Shown here in pieces: positions 1-7,728 of a DNA stretch of 41,107 nucleotides. The notes below the pieces were generated by a model. It ran no database searches. It was not told the origin of the DNA and was given only the letters and a program-made list of their open reading frames with translations. Position 1 is the stretch's first letter; each line of letters opens with the position of its first letter. A program made the position numbers and the translations under genes. The DNA is from Methylotenera_A sp031379885 (GTDB taxonomy: Bacteria > Pseudomonadota > Gammaproteobacteria > Burkholderiales > Methylophilaceae). Where the stretch lies: NCBI GenBank assembly GCA_031379885.1, contig JANNFN010000089.1, positions 1-41,107 on the forward strand, in the 5' to 3' direction.

Positions 1-1964
1 GTTTATACCGCCAACTGGTCGATTTAGAACATCAATTTCCCGAACTTATCACCCCAGACTCACCTACGCAACGTGTTGGTGGTGCGGCTGTAGGCGCGTT
101 TGATAGCGTGGCGCACCGCCAAGCCATGTTGTCACTCAATAATGCGTTTGGCGATGATGAATTGTTAGCATTTGATAAGCGTGTTCGCGATGGGCTGGGA
201 ATTGAACAAGTGGAATATGCGGTCGAGCCCAAGTTTGACGGCCTGGCGATTACCTTAACTTACGAAAATGGCATGTTTACACAAGGTGCGACGCGTGGTG
301 ACGGCTACACGGGCGAAAACGTCACACATAATTTACGCACGATACGCGCCATACCAACGCGCATAAACATAGAAAACCCGCCAGCATTGCTAGAAGTACG
401 CGGCGAAGTGCTCATGTTAAAGCGTGATTTTGAGCGCCTCAATGCAACTCAAGAAAAATTGGGCGCTAAGTTATTTGCCAACCCACGCAACGCTGCAGCA
501 GGTAGTCTGCGCCAGCTTGATCCACAAATCACCGCCACACGACCGCTACACTTTTTTGCGTATGGTTTAGGTGAAGCAGTTGGCGTGCCACAATTAAATT
601 CGCACGCAGAAGCCATGGATTATTTGGCTAAATTGCATTTTCCTGTTTCAGATTTGCGCGCCACCAAACAAGGCGTAGTGGGCTTGCTGGCATATTTCAA
701 AGAAATTGGTGCGAAGCGTGTCGCATTGCCATTCGATATTGATGGTGTGGTGTATAAAGTGAATCAATTCAGTCAGCAAAATGAACTCGGATTCGTTTCC
801 CGCGCACCGCGCTGGGCCATTGCACATAAATACCCCGCAGAAGAGGCTACAACCGTCGTAGAAGACATTACTGTGCAAGTAGGCCGCACAGGTGCGATTA
901 CACCAGTAGCGCGCTTAAAAGCGGTGTTTGTGGGCGGTGTGACGGTGACCAACGCTACGCTACACAATGAAGATGAATTGAAACGCAAAGATATCCGTAT
1001 TGGCGACACGGTAGTTGTGAGAAGGGCGGGCGACGTGATTCCAGAAGTGGTTTCAGTGATGCTAGCTCAGAGACCAACAAATACAAGGCTTTTCAGCATG
1101 CCTGTCGTTTGCCCAGAATGCGGCTCACATATTGAACGTCCTGCCGATGAGGCAGTAGCGCGCTGTACAGGTGGATTGTTTTGCCCAGCACAGCGCAAGC
1201 AGGCGATTACGCATTTTGCATCGCGCCGTGCTTTGGATATTGAAGGGTTAGGCGAAAAGTTGGCAGATCAATTGGTTGAGGCCAATTTGGTGCATCATTT
1301 GGACGACATTTATAAACTAGATGTGGCGACACTGGCTAATTTGGAGCGTATGGCGCAGAAGTCAGCGCAAAACGTTGTTGAAGCGTTGAGTCACAGTAAG
1401 CACACTACGCTGGCGCGCTTTATTTACGGTTTAGGCATACGCAATGTGGGTGAAGCCACCGCAAAAGATTTGGCTGCGCATTTCGGTGCTCTGAAAGCCA
1501 TTATCCATGCGCCTCTCGAGGCATTACTTGAAGTGAGTGATGTGGGACCGATTGTAGCAGAATCGATTTTGCAGTTTTTTAGCGAGCCGCATAACCGTGA
1601 CGTGATTCAATCGATGCAAGATTTAGGCGTAACATGGCCTGAAACAGCAGGCAAAAAAAGGGCTGTCGGCGCGTTACTAGGTAAAACTTTGGTACTCACC
1701 GGTACTCTGCCAAATTTAAGTCGTGATGCCGCACAAGCCTTAATAGAAGCGGCTGCTGGCAAGGTGAGTGGTAGCGTCTCTAAGAAAACAGATTTTGTGG
1801 TGGCGGGTGCGGAAGCTGGTAGCAAGTTGGATAAGGCGCAGGAGTTGGGAGTGCCCATTTTAGATGAAGCAGGGTTGTTAGCGTTACTGGAAGATACCGC
1901 AACTAATACCGTCCAACTTGAGTCAGACAGAAACTCTGGCATACAAACAACTCTATTTGAATAG
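1..1964 (+). CDS. ligA: NAD-dependent DNA ligase LigA (5' end outside window)
   Basis: LigA seals nicks in duplex DNA during replication and repair, using NAD+ to adenylate its active-site lysine. The reading frame is open from base 3, so the start codon lies upstream of the window; a GTG at 108 is internal, because LigA-like sequence (TPDSPTQRVGG at about 54-86) precedes it. The KFDG adenylation motif has its lysine at 231-233. An oligonucleotide-binding region follows, then a four-cysteine zinc finger (CPECG ... CTGG ... FC) at about 1110-1190, helix-hairpin-helix repeats (IYGLGIRNVGEATA and a later copy) and a C-terminal BRCT domain at about 1680-1890. The C-terminus is complete at the TAG. 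A secreted TPR gene begins 7 bases downstream. All expected catalytic features inside the window are intact. Confidence 0.98.
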   Translation, partial: LYRQLVDLEHQFPELITPDSPTQRVGGAAVGAFDSVAHRQAMLSLNNAFGDDELLAFDKRVRDGLGIEQVEYAVEPKFDGLAITLTYENGMFTQGATRGDGYTGENVTHNLRTIRAIPTRINIENPPALLEVRGEVLMLKRDFERLNATQEKLGAKLFANPRNAAAGSLRQLDPQITATRPLHFFAYGLGEAVGVPQLNSHAEAMDYLAKLHFPVSDLRATKQGVVGLLAYFKEIGAKRVALPFDIDGVVYKVNQFSQQNELGFVSRAPRWAIAHKYPAEEATTVVEDITVQVGRTGAITPVARLKAVFVGGVTVTNATLHNEDELKRKDIRIGDTVVVRRAGDVIPEVVSVMLAQRPTNTRLFSMPVVCPECGSHIERPADEAVARCTGGLFCPAQRKQAITHFASRRALDIEGLGEKLADQLVEANLVHHLDDIYKLDVATLANLERMAQKSAQNVVEALSHSKHTTLARFIYGLGIRNVGEATAKDLAAHFGALKAIIHAPLEALLEVSDVGPIVAESILQFFSEPHNRDVIQSMQDLGVTWPETAGKKRAVGALLGKTLVLTGTLPNLSRDAAQALIEAAAGKVSGSVSKKTDFVVAGAEAGSKLDKAQELGVPILDEAGLLALLEDTATNTVQLESDRNSGIQTTLFE

Positions 1965-1970
1965 GTTTAA

Positions 1971-2894
1971 ATGAACAATTTATTACAAAATACTTTAAAT
2001 AAAACTTTTATCATATTGTTTTTTATAAGTTTTAATGCAAGTGCTAATCAGCTTTCCGATAAAATATCCGAATGTACAACAGCCTTAAGTAAAGGGAGTT
2101 TGGCAACTGCAGTTTCGGTTTCTGATGAAATTTTGAAGTTGGAGCCCAATAACCGCGATGGTTTGCTGTGTAAGGGCAGGGCGCTTGGTGCGCAAGGCAA
2201 GTACAGTGAGGCTTTAAGCACACTAGAAATGGCTTTAAAGCAATCCCAGCCTGGCTTTGATGAGATTATCACTTACATTTTTATTGGTAATCTGCATAAA
2301 AATAATAATAAATTTGCAGAGGCGATTACCAGTTACGAAAAAAGCCTTAGCGTTTGCGAGACTGATAAAAATGACAAATTTAAGCGCATTAATCTTAACT
2401 TTATTGGCGACGCACGCACGCAAAACAATGACTTAAATGCTGCACTCACTAGCTATTTAGCGGGTTCCAAGCTCGCCATGAATGATAATGAACGCGCAGA
2501 AAGTTTTGAGCATTTAGCGGCAACATACAGTTTGCTCGGGCAGCATGATTCAGCCATTGAATATCAGCTAAAAAGCGTGTTAATGCAACAAAAAGCTGGC
2601 ACGCTCGACCAATATGCAAATGCCAGCTTGGCACTTGGTCAGATTTATGGAAAAGCAAAAGATTACCAAAGCGCCGAAAAAACCTACACAAAACTGATTC
2701 AATTCGCTAAAGACAATGGTGGTGCTTATTATGAGGCGAAAGCAAGCTATGATTTGGCGCAGATTAAAGTGCTTAATGGTGACGCAAGCAGCGCCAAAAT
2801 CATGTTGGCAGATGCGCTTAAATTAGCGAAAAATAGCGGTGAGGGCGACTTGGCAAACGAGATAGAAGTTACTATAAAAAAAGTGGGTAATTAG
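1971..2894 (+). CDS. Secreted tetratricopeptide-repeat protein
   Basis: This is a 307-residue protein with a clear N-terminal signal sequence: a lysine near residue 11, a hydrophobic run FIILFFISF, and a likely cut after NASA at residue 25. The rest is a run of TPR-like helix pairs with typical spacing, such as GRALGAQGKYSEALSTLE, a second unit with AITSYEKSL, one with LGQHDSAIEYQLKSVLMQ, and one with AKDYQSAEKTYTKLI. TPR proteins are scaffolds, so no reaction can be assigned; a periplasmic or outer-membrane-associated partner is likely. The start ATG is 7 bases after the ligA stop, with AGG a few bases upstream, so co-transcription with ligA is likely. It could be a lipoprotein-free relative of pilus or secretion TPR factors, but nothing in the sequence decides this. 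Confidence 0.85.
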   Translation: MNNLLQNTLNKTFIILFFISFNASANQLSDKISECTTALSKGSLATAVSVSDEILKLEPNNRDGLLCKGRALGAQGKYSEALSTLEMALKQSQPGFDEIITYIFIGNLHKNNNKFAEAITSYEKSLSVCETDKNDKFKRINLNFIGDARTQNNDLNAALTSYLAGSKLAMNDNERAESFEHLAATYSLLGQHDSAIEYQLKSVLMQQKAGTLDQYANASLALGQIYGKAKDYQSAEKTYTKLIQFAKDNGGAYYEAKASYDLAQIKVLNGDASSAKIMLADALKLAKNSGEGDLANEIEVTIKKVGN

Positions 2895-2978
2895 TCAATT
2901 TACTTGTAAGGATAATGTCATAAATGCGACTAAACTCTGATTAATTTAATTTCATAACCCATTTAAAGGTTACAGTTC

Positions 2979-4052
2979 ATGATTATTATCAGCAAGTCTG
3001 ACACAAACCCAAGCAGCATCGAGCCTTCAGAAATAACCTCGCGTGAAACTTTTGATAATCGACGCGCTTTTGTAAAAGCTGCTGGGTTTGGCTTGGCTGC
3101 TGGCTCTGCACTATTGCTTTCTGGTAAAGCGCGTGCTGCTAATATTTCTGGCGGCGCTACTGAAGGTGCAGGGCGCTTAATAGGCCGTGCGAATGCGCCT
3201 GCTACTGATAAAGGCGCCGACAAAGCTGTTATAAAATATCAAACGCGTCAGAAAATTGCTGGTTACAGCAAAACATCATATGGCGCTGGCGAAAAACTCA
3301 CCAAATATCAAGACGTCACCACTTACAATAATTATTACGAATTTGGTACCGACAAGTCCGACCCAGCGATTCAATCAACACTATTTAAACCCCGTCCTTG
3401 GACTATTAGCATTGAAGGTGAAGTAAAAAAAGCCAAGACCATCAGTATTGAAGAATTAATGAAACTCGCTCCATTAGAAGAGCGTATCTATCGTCACCGT
3501 TGTGTAGAGGCTTGGTCGATGGTGATTCCATGGATTGGTTTGCCACTGGCAAGCCTAGTAAAATGGGCAGAACCGACTGGTAATGCAAAATATATCGAAT
3601 TTATTTCTGCCAACGACCCAAAAACCATGCCCGGCGTGCGATCGCAAGTGTTGGATTGGCCTTATGTGGAAGGTTTACGCATGGACGAAGCAACAAATCC
3701 TCTGACATTATTGGCCGTTGGCTTATATGGCGAAGTATTACCCAACCAAAATGGAGCACCAGTGCGCTTGGTGACGCCTTGGAAGTATGGATTTAAAGGT
3801 GGCAAAGCCATTGTAAAAATTCGCTTTGTAGAAAAAATGCCGCTGACCACTTGGGCGAAAGCGGGTCCGAGTGAGTATGGATTTTATGCCAATGTAAACC
3901 CAGAAGTAGATCATCCGCGCTGGTCACAATCATCTGAAAAGCCAATAGGCGCAGGCTTATTTGGTGGTCGCATTAAAACAAAAATGTTTAATGGTTATGG
4001 TGAGCAAGTTGCACATATGTATGCTGGTATGGACTTGTTTAATAATTTCTAA
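2979..4052 (+). CDS. msrP: Protein-methionine-sulfoxide reductase catalytic subunit MsrP (YedY)
   Basis: MsrP is a periplasmic molybdenum-cofactor enzyme that reduces methionine sulfoxide in oxidised envelope proteins, taking electrons from the membrane haem protein MsrQ. The 357-residue product carries a twin-arginine export signal (NRRAFVK, arginines at residues 28-29), a hydrophobic stretch, and an ARA cleavage site at about residue 53. This fits a folded, cofactor-loaded enzyme. The molybdenum-ligating cysteine is C175 in YRHRCVEAWSM, within the sulfite-oxidase-type fold. The signal peptide is preceded by a long n-region, as in other YedY proteins. AAAGG about 9 bases before the ATG supports this start. 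The stop is one base before msrQ, so the two are translationally coupled. Confidence 0.96.
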   Translation: MIIISKSDTNPSSIEPSEITSRETFDNRRAFVKAAGFGLAAGSALLLSGKARAANISGGATEGAGRLIGRANAPATDKGADKAVIKYQTRQKIAGYSKTSYGAGEKLTKYQDVTTYNNYYEFGTDKSDPAIQSTLFKPRPWTISIEGEVKKAKTISIEELMKLAPLEERIYRHRCVEAWSMVIPWIGLPLASLVKWAEPTGNAKYIEFISANDPKTMPGVRSQVLDWPYVEGLRMDEATNPLTLLAVGLYGEVLPNQNGAPVRLVTPWKYGFKGGKAIVKIRFVEKMPLTTWAKAGPSEYGFYANVNPEVDHPRWSQSSEKPIGAGLFGGRIKTKMFNGYGEQVAHMYAGMDLFNNF

Positions 4053-4053
4053 T

Positions 4054-4671
4054 ATGAATAAACAACAAATTTTATACGCTAAAGTTGCAGTATGGTTGCT
4101 AGCCTTATTGCCACTTGCACGCCTGGTTTACCTTGGCTTTAATGATAATTTGGGCGCAAATCCAATTGAGTTTGTCGAGCACTCTACTGGCACTTGGGGG
4201 CTGGTTTTTCTGCTTGTAACGCTTAGCATGACGCCAATTCGCTTGTTGACAGGGCAGGTGTGGCAAATTCAATTGCGTAGAGTGCTGGGCTTATTTATGT
4301 TTTTTTATGCTTGCCTGCACATTGTTACTTATGTTTGGTTAGACTTTGCTTTTATTTGGGGAGACATCATAAAAGATGTCGCTAAACATCCGCGTATATT
4401 AGTCGGCTTTGCCGCATTTCTACTCACCATTCCACTTGCAGCAACGTCAAATAGCTACATGATTAAGCGATTAAAGACTAATTGGAAAAAATTGCATCAA
4501 GTCATTTATTTGATCGGTATTCTAGTTGTATTGCATTTTTTATTACTGGTTAAAAAGGATGTGACAGAGCCACTTTATTATACTGCTGTTTTGGCTTTAT
4601 TGTTCGGCATCAGACTTTACTTTAAATATCGTACAAAAACACCAAAAGTGCAGACAAGTGTAAGGATTTAA
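4054..4671 (+). CDS. msrQ: Protein-methionine-sulfoxide reductase haem-binding subunit MsrQ (YedZ)
   Basis: MsrQ is the inner-membrane b-type haem protein that passes electrons from the quinone or flavin pool to MsrP. I start it at the ATG at 4054, one base after the msrP stop, giving 205 residues. The frame stays open back to 3961, but that extension only overlaps msrP. About six hydrophobic helices are visible, including KVAVWLLALLPLARLVYLGF, the helix with VFLLVTLSMTPIRLL, and the helix containing FFYACLHIVTYVW. Histidines in LHIVTYVW, KLHQVIYL and VLHFLLLV are the probable haem ligands of the ferric-reductase-like domain. Family and neighbour agree fully. Confidence 0.95.
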   Translation: MNKQQILYAKVAVWLLALLPLARLVYLGFNDNLGANPIEFVEHSTGTWGLVFLLVTLSMTPIRLLTGQVWQIQLRRVLGLFMFFYACLHIVTYVWLDFAFIWGDIIKDVAKHPRILVGFAAFLLTIPLAATSNSYMIKRLKTNWKKLHQVIYLIGILVVLHFLLLVKKDVTEPLYYTAVLALLFGIRLYFKYRTKTPKVQTSVRI

Positions 4672-4721
4672 CCCTAAGCACGACTAATAATTACAATAAA
4701 TTTTTATCAGGGGAAATTATC

Positions 4722-5228
4722 TTGTCATTTAGCAATATAGTATCGTTCTATGATGTCATTCGTTCAAAATTAAACGCAATAGGTACATGGCTACCACAAT
4801 TAGTGCTTAGGCTGATATTAGCCTGGGAGTTCGGTGAAGCAGGCTTTGAAAAATTACACGGCACTAATTGGTTTGCAGATTTAGCTTTTCCATTTCCTTT
4901 TAACTTATTGCCACCAGAATTTAGCTGGGGGGTGGCCACTTTTTTTGAAATCGTTGGCGCTTTTGCAATAGCATTCGGTTTTGCAACACGTTTTTTCTCA
5001 ATTACACTGATTATACTTACTGTCGTTGCAATATCTGCAGTGCACTGGCCAGAGCATTGGGGTACATTATCCGAACTGATAAAAGGATATCGCATTGTGG
5101 ATGAATATAATGATGGCTTTGGCAACTACAAATTACCTTTATTGTTTATTTTCATGCTCTTGCCTTTGTTGTTTAGTGGTGCTGGTAAAGCGAGTGTGGA
5201 TTATTGGATTCGAAGCAGAATCAAATAA
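4722..5228 (+). CDS. DoxX-family membrane protein, HvfX-like
   Basis: This is a 168-residue integral membrane protein with four hydrophobic segments (around residues 22-40, 70-90, 92-108 and 138-155). The N-terminal LRLILAWEFGEAGFEKL and the C-terminal KLPLLFIFMLLPLLFSGAGK are typical of the DoxX superfamily. From memory they look closest to HvfX, a membrane partner in maturation of copper-related RiPP peptides. No hvfA, hvfB or hvfC neighbour is present, so that function is not supported by context. The start is a TTG at 4722 with a strong AGGGGA ribosome-binding site at 4709-4714 and 7-base spacing; no ATG fits better. It follows msrPQ by 50 bases and may share its transcript. A terminator follows the stop. 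Confidence 0.8.
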   Translation: MSFSNIVSFYDVIRSKLNAIGTWLPQLVLRLILAWEFGEAGFEKLHGTNWFADLAFPFPFNLLPPEFSWGVATFFEIVGAFAIAFGFATRFFSITLIILTVVAISAVHWPEHWGTLSELIKGYRIVDEYNDGFGNYKLPLLFIFMLLPLLFSGAGKASVDYWIRSRIK

Positions 5229-5285
5229 ACTTGGTATATCTATTATTTAACATAATATACATTATACGAAGTTAAATAGATAATT

Positions 5286-5316
5286 AAAAAGCCAGGCATT
5301 CGTGACTGGCTTTTTT
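5286..5316. terminator. Bidirectional intrinsic terminator between convergent genes
   Basis: A five-base GC-rich stem (GCCAG 5291-5295 with CTGGC 5306-5310) extends through an A-run on the left and a T-run of six on the right. Both strands therefore have a U-tract. It separates the DoxX-like gene (plus) from the small secreted protein gene (minus). Confidence 0.85.
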
Positions 5317-5327
5317 AAATCAATCAC

Positions 5328-5699
5328 TTACCTATTATTAAAAAAAGCGATGCTATTCACTCGATCGTTAACAAAGGTAATCTCTGTTTCTTTGTACGTA
5401 CGTTTAGGATCATACTTAACTATATTCTTGTAATACCACATTTCCACTTTGACTGGTTTAGAGGTTTTATCTTCAGATACTTTACCTGCAAGCATGGTGC
5501 CTGCATTTGCTGGTTTAACTGATAGCTCTTTTTTCGCAGGTGCACCTAGTTTTTCGGTGATAACTTTTTTTGCCTTACCACTAAATGTATTTAAAAACTC
5601 ATCTTCAGTGTATGTTTTGCCCGCTGCAAAAGCGCTAGAGGCAGCAAGCAAGCCAACTGCAAGGCTGCTGACTAAAATTTTCTTAAATGTACCTGTCAT
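5328..5699 (-). CDS. Small secreted protein, possibly SmpA/OmlA-like fold
   Basis: This is a 123-residue protein with a standard Sec signal peptide: lysines at 6-7, the hydrophobic SSLAVGLLAASSAFA, and a cut after AFA at residue 25. The mature part is about 98 residues. Its end (VEMWYYKN then TEITFVNDRVNSIAFF) resembles the two final strands of small BamE/SmpA-like folds, where an aromatic strand is followed by ITFVNDRV. This is a visual resemblance, not a family assignment. There is no lipobox cysteine, so it is probably periplasmic and soluble. A purine-rich AAAGGG about 8 bases before the ATG supports the start. It lies 90 bases downstream of the metallo-hydrolase gene and ends at the shared terminator. 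Confidence 0.75.
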   Translation of the reverse strand: MTGTFKKILVSSLAVGLLAASSAFAAGKTYTEDEFLNTFSGKAKKVITEKLGAPAKKELSVKPANAGTMLAGKVSEDKTSKPVKVEMWYYKNIVKYDPKRTYKETEITFVNDRVNSIAFFNNR

Positions 5700-5789
5700 T
5701 ACTAAATCCCTTTAAAAATCTATTAATATCGATGTTAATGCATTTAACGGCCTGTGGCGTGTTTTGTTGACCTTGCCTATGTACAAGTA

Positions 5790-6554
5790 TCAATTAACTT
5801 GTAATTTTAAGCCGTCAAACCCAACAAAAACGTCTTTTGGCAGCTTTTTGCTTAAAGATGCGTATTCTAATTCATGCGTCATGTGAATCATATAACTTTG
5901 TTTAGCTTTGATACGACCTATATAAGCTAAGCTTTGTTCAATATTAATGTGCGTTGGATGTGATTTTTCGCGTAAGCAATCAAGTAGTACTAAATCCAAA
6001 TTTTCCAATAACGCAAATGAAGATTCTGGAATCTCAGAAACATCTGTCATATAAGCTACATTACCAATTCTATAGCCAAATATCTGACCTCGGCCATGTA
6101 GCACAGGAATTGGCGTTACTGTTGTGCCAAACAGCTCAAATGGCGCATGAATTGCTTCTGTGCGCAATACCGGCAAATCCCAATAGTCACTTGGGTCGCG
6201 CAAGGCATATCCAAATTTTTGCGTAATATGTGTCACAGTATCTTCTTTTGCATACAGCGGAATTTGTATACGCTGGATTTGGCAAAAGGCGCGCAAATCA
6301 TCAATTCCATGTAGGTGATCAGCATGGGTATGCGTATATAAAACCGCATCTACACGTTTTATACATTCTCGCAGTGATTGAATACGCAAATCGGGGCCAG
6401 TATCAATTAGTATGTTTTCGCCTGAATCCAGCGTAATCAAGCTAGAGCATCTTGTGCGTTTATTCCGTGGATTTTCTGAGATGCAGGTAGCGCAGTTGCA
6501 ACCCACTACTGGCGTGCCCGCGCTGGAACCTACACCTAGCATGGTAAGTTGCAT
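5790..6554 (-). CDS. MBL-fold metallo-hydrolase, PhnP-like
   Basis: This is a 254-residue metallo-beta-lactamase-fold phosphodiesterase-like hydrolase. The metal motif HTHADH is at residues 75-80, with further ligands in VLHGRG (about 153) and the late HMTHELEY region. Three early cysteines (C19, C21, C24 in VGCNCATC) and the GVGSSAGTPVVG start are the signature of the PhnP branch, whose named member cleaves 5-phosphoribosyl 1,2-cyclic phosphate. No phn phosphonate genes are nearby, so the substrate here is uncertain. The start ATG abuts the tatD stop with no gap, so it is the distal part of the holB-pilZ-tatD transcript. Confidence 0.9.
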   Translation of the reverse strand: MQLTMLGVGSSAGTPVVGCNCATCISENPRNKRTRCSSLITLDSGENILIDTGPDLRIQSLRECIKRVDAVLYTHTHADHLHGIDDLRAFCQIQRIQIPLYAKEDTVTHITQKFGYALRDPSDYWDLPVLRTEAIHAPFELFGTTVTPIPVLHGRGQIFGYRIGNVAYMTDVSEIPESSFALLENLDLVLLDCLREKSHPTHINIEQSLAYIGRIKAKQSYMIHMTHELEYASLSKKLPKDVFVGFDGLKLQVN

Positions 6555-7331
6555 TTATTGTGTTTTGCTCGCGTGTTTAAACAGATTGAAAAAATTTTGC
6601 GTAGTAGCTTGCATCACAGCATCTAGGCTTGTGCCACGCAAATTGGCAATTTCTTGCGCTACATATTGCACATAAGCTGGCTGGTTAGTTTTACCACGGA
6701 ACGGCACTGGCGCTAAGTAAGGCGAGTCGGTTTCCACCAATATTTTATCGAGCGGAACGGCTTGAGCGACTTCTTTAATTTGCGTGGCATTTTTAAAGGT
6801 CACGATGCCGGAAAATGAAATATAAAACCCCATAGAAATAGCCGCCAGCGCCACTTCTAGGCTTTCGGTAAAGCAGTGCATCACACCACCAACTTGGTTT
6901 GCGCCCTCTTCCTGCATAATTCTTAAAGTATCTTGAGCTGCGCTTCTGGTGTGAATAATCAAGGGTTTATCAGCTAAAATTGCTGCACGAATGTGCGTAC
7001 GGAAACGTTCTCGTTGCCATTCTAAGTCGCCAGTGAGGCGAAAATAATCTAGCCCAGTTTCACCAATGGCAACAACTTTTGGATGTTGTGCGAGCTTAAC
7101 GAGTCTATCAACACTTGGTTCATCAATATCTTCATAATCTGGGTGAACGCCAACAGAGGCATAGAAATTGTCATATTTTTCAGCTAAGCCTAATACCTCT
7201 GGAAACTTATCTAGTGTGACAGAAACGCACAATGCATGACTCACTTGAGAATCCTGCATGAGCTGCCTGACAGCTTGGATATTTTCAGTATATTCAGGGA
7301 AATTAAGGTGGCAATGCGAATCGACTAACAT
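6555..7331 (-). CDS. TatD-family metal-dependent hydrolase (YcfH type)
   Basis: This 258-residue TIM-barrel deoxyribonuclease-like hydrolase has all TatD metal sites: DSHCHLN (H6, H8), the glutamate in AIGETGLDYF, histidine in LIIHTRSA, histidine in GVMHCFTES, and aspartate in VETDSPYLAP. TatD proteins act on DNA 3' ends or as D-aminoacyl-tRNA-type hydrolases; the exact role of the YcfH branch is not settled. Its place after holB (with pilZ between) matches the E. coli ycfH and Pseudomonas arrangements. The ATG at 7331 is one base after the pilZ stop, so the genes are tightly coupled. Confidence 0.95.
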   Translation of the reverse strand: MLVDSHCHLNFPEYTENIQAVRQLMQDSQVSHALCVSVTLDKFPEVLGLAEKYDNFYASVGVHPDYEDIDEPSVDRLVKLAQHPKVVAIGETGLDYFRLTGDLEWQRERFRTHIRAAILADKPLIIHTRSAAQDTLRIMQEEGANQVGGVMHCFTESLEVALAAISMGFYISFSGIVTFKNATQIKEVAQAVPLDKILVETDSPYLAPVPFRGKTNQPAYVQYVAQEIANLRGTSLDAVMQATTQNFFNLFKHASKTQ

Positions 7332-7332
7332 A

Positions 7333-7710
7333 CTACATCGTATGCGTTGGACGATTGGCTTTTAATGCGCCACCCAAAATGGCTTCAATTTTATTTTTAA
7401 CCTCAATCCCACCGTCTTTTTCGCTAAATTGTACGCCGATACCTTGCGGCCGCGTAGCTTGCGCAACGGGAGTAATCCAAATCACTTTACCTACCACTTT
7501 AAGCTTCATTGGGTCATCCACTAAGCTTAAAAGCATAAATACTTCTTCACCAATCTTAAAATTTTTATTGGTAGGGATAAACAAGCCACCGCCCTTCACA
7601 TAAGGCATATAAGCGGCGTATAGCGCAGATTTTTCTTTTATCGCCAGAGAGAGTACGCCAGGCTTATTAATCGCTTCTTTAATTTGGTCAGTATTGGCTT
7701 CCATGTTCAA
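7333..7710 (-). CDS. pilZ: Type IV pilus PilZ-domain protein
   Basis: This is a 125-residue single-domain PilZ protein. Position between holB and tatD is the classic location of the type IV pilus assembly gene pilZ of Pseudomonas and relatives. The core motifs are GGGLFIP, then a strand with VVGKVIWITP and PQGIGVQF. The N-terminal RxxxR c-di-GMP-binding motif is not visible, as in canonical PilZ, so it probably acts through pilus motor proteins rather than by binding the nucleotide itself. I keep the TTG at 7710, because a GAGAAGAG purine tract lies about 7 bases upstream of it; the ATG two codons later (7704) is the alternative. No other pilus gene is in the window. Confidence 0.9.
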   Translation of the reverse strand: MNMEANTDQIKEAINKPGVLSLAIKEKSALYAAYMPYVKGGGLFIPTNKNFKIGEEVFMLLSLVDDPMKLKVVGKVIWITPVAQATRPQGIGVQFSEKDGGIEVKNKIEAILGGALKANRPTHTM

Positions 7711-7728
7711 TCGCTAGCTCTTCTCTTG

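Noticed and set aside
1607..1942. 111-codon minus-strand open frame inside ligA
   Set aside because: It lies antisense to the conserved BRCT domain, has no ribosome-binding site and a low-complexity Ser/Ala-rich product.
4748..5125. 125-codon minus-strand open frame inside the DoxX-like gene
   Set aside because: It is a mirror of the membrane-protein codons, with no family resemblance and no plausible start site.
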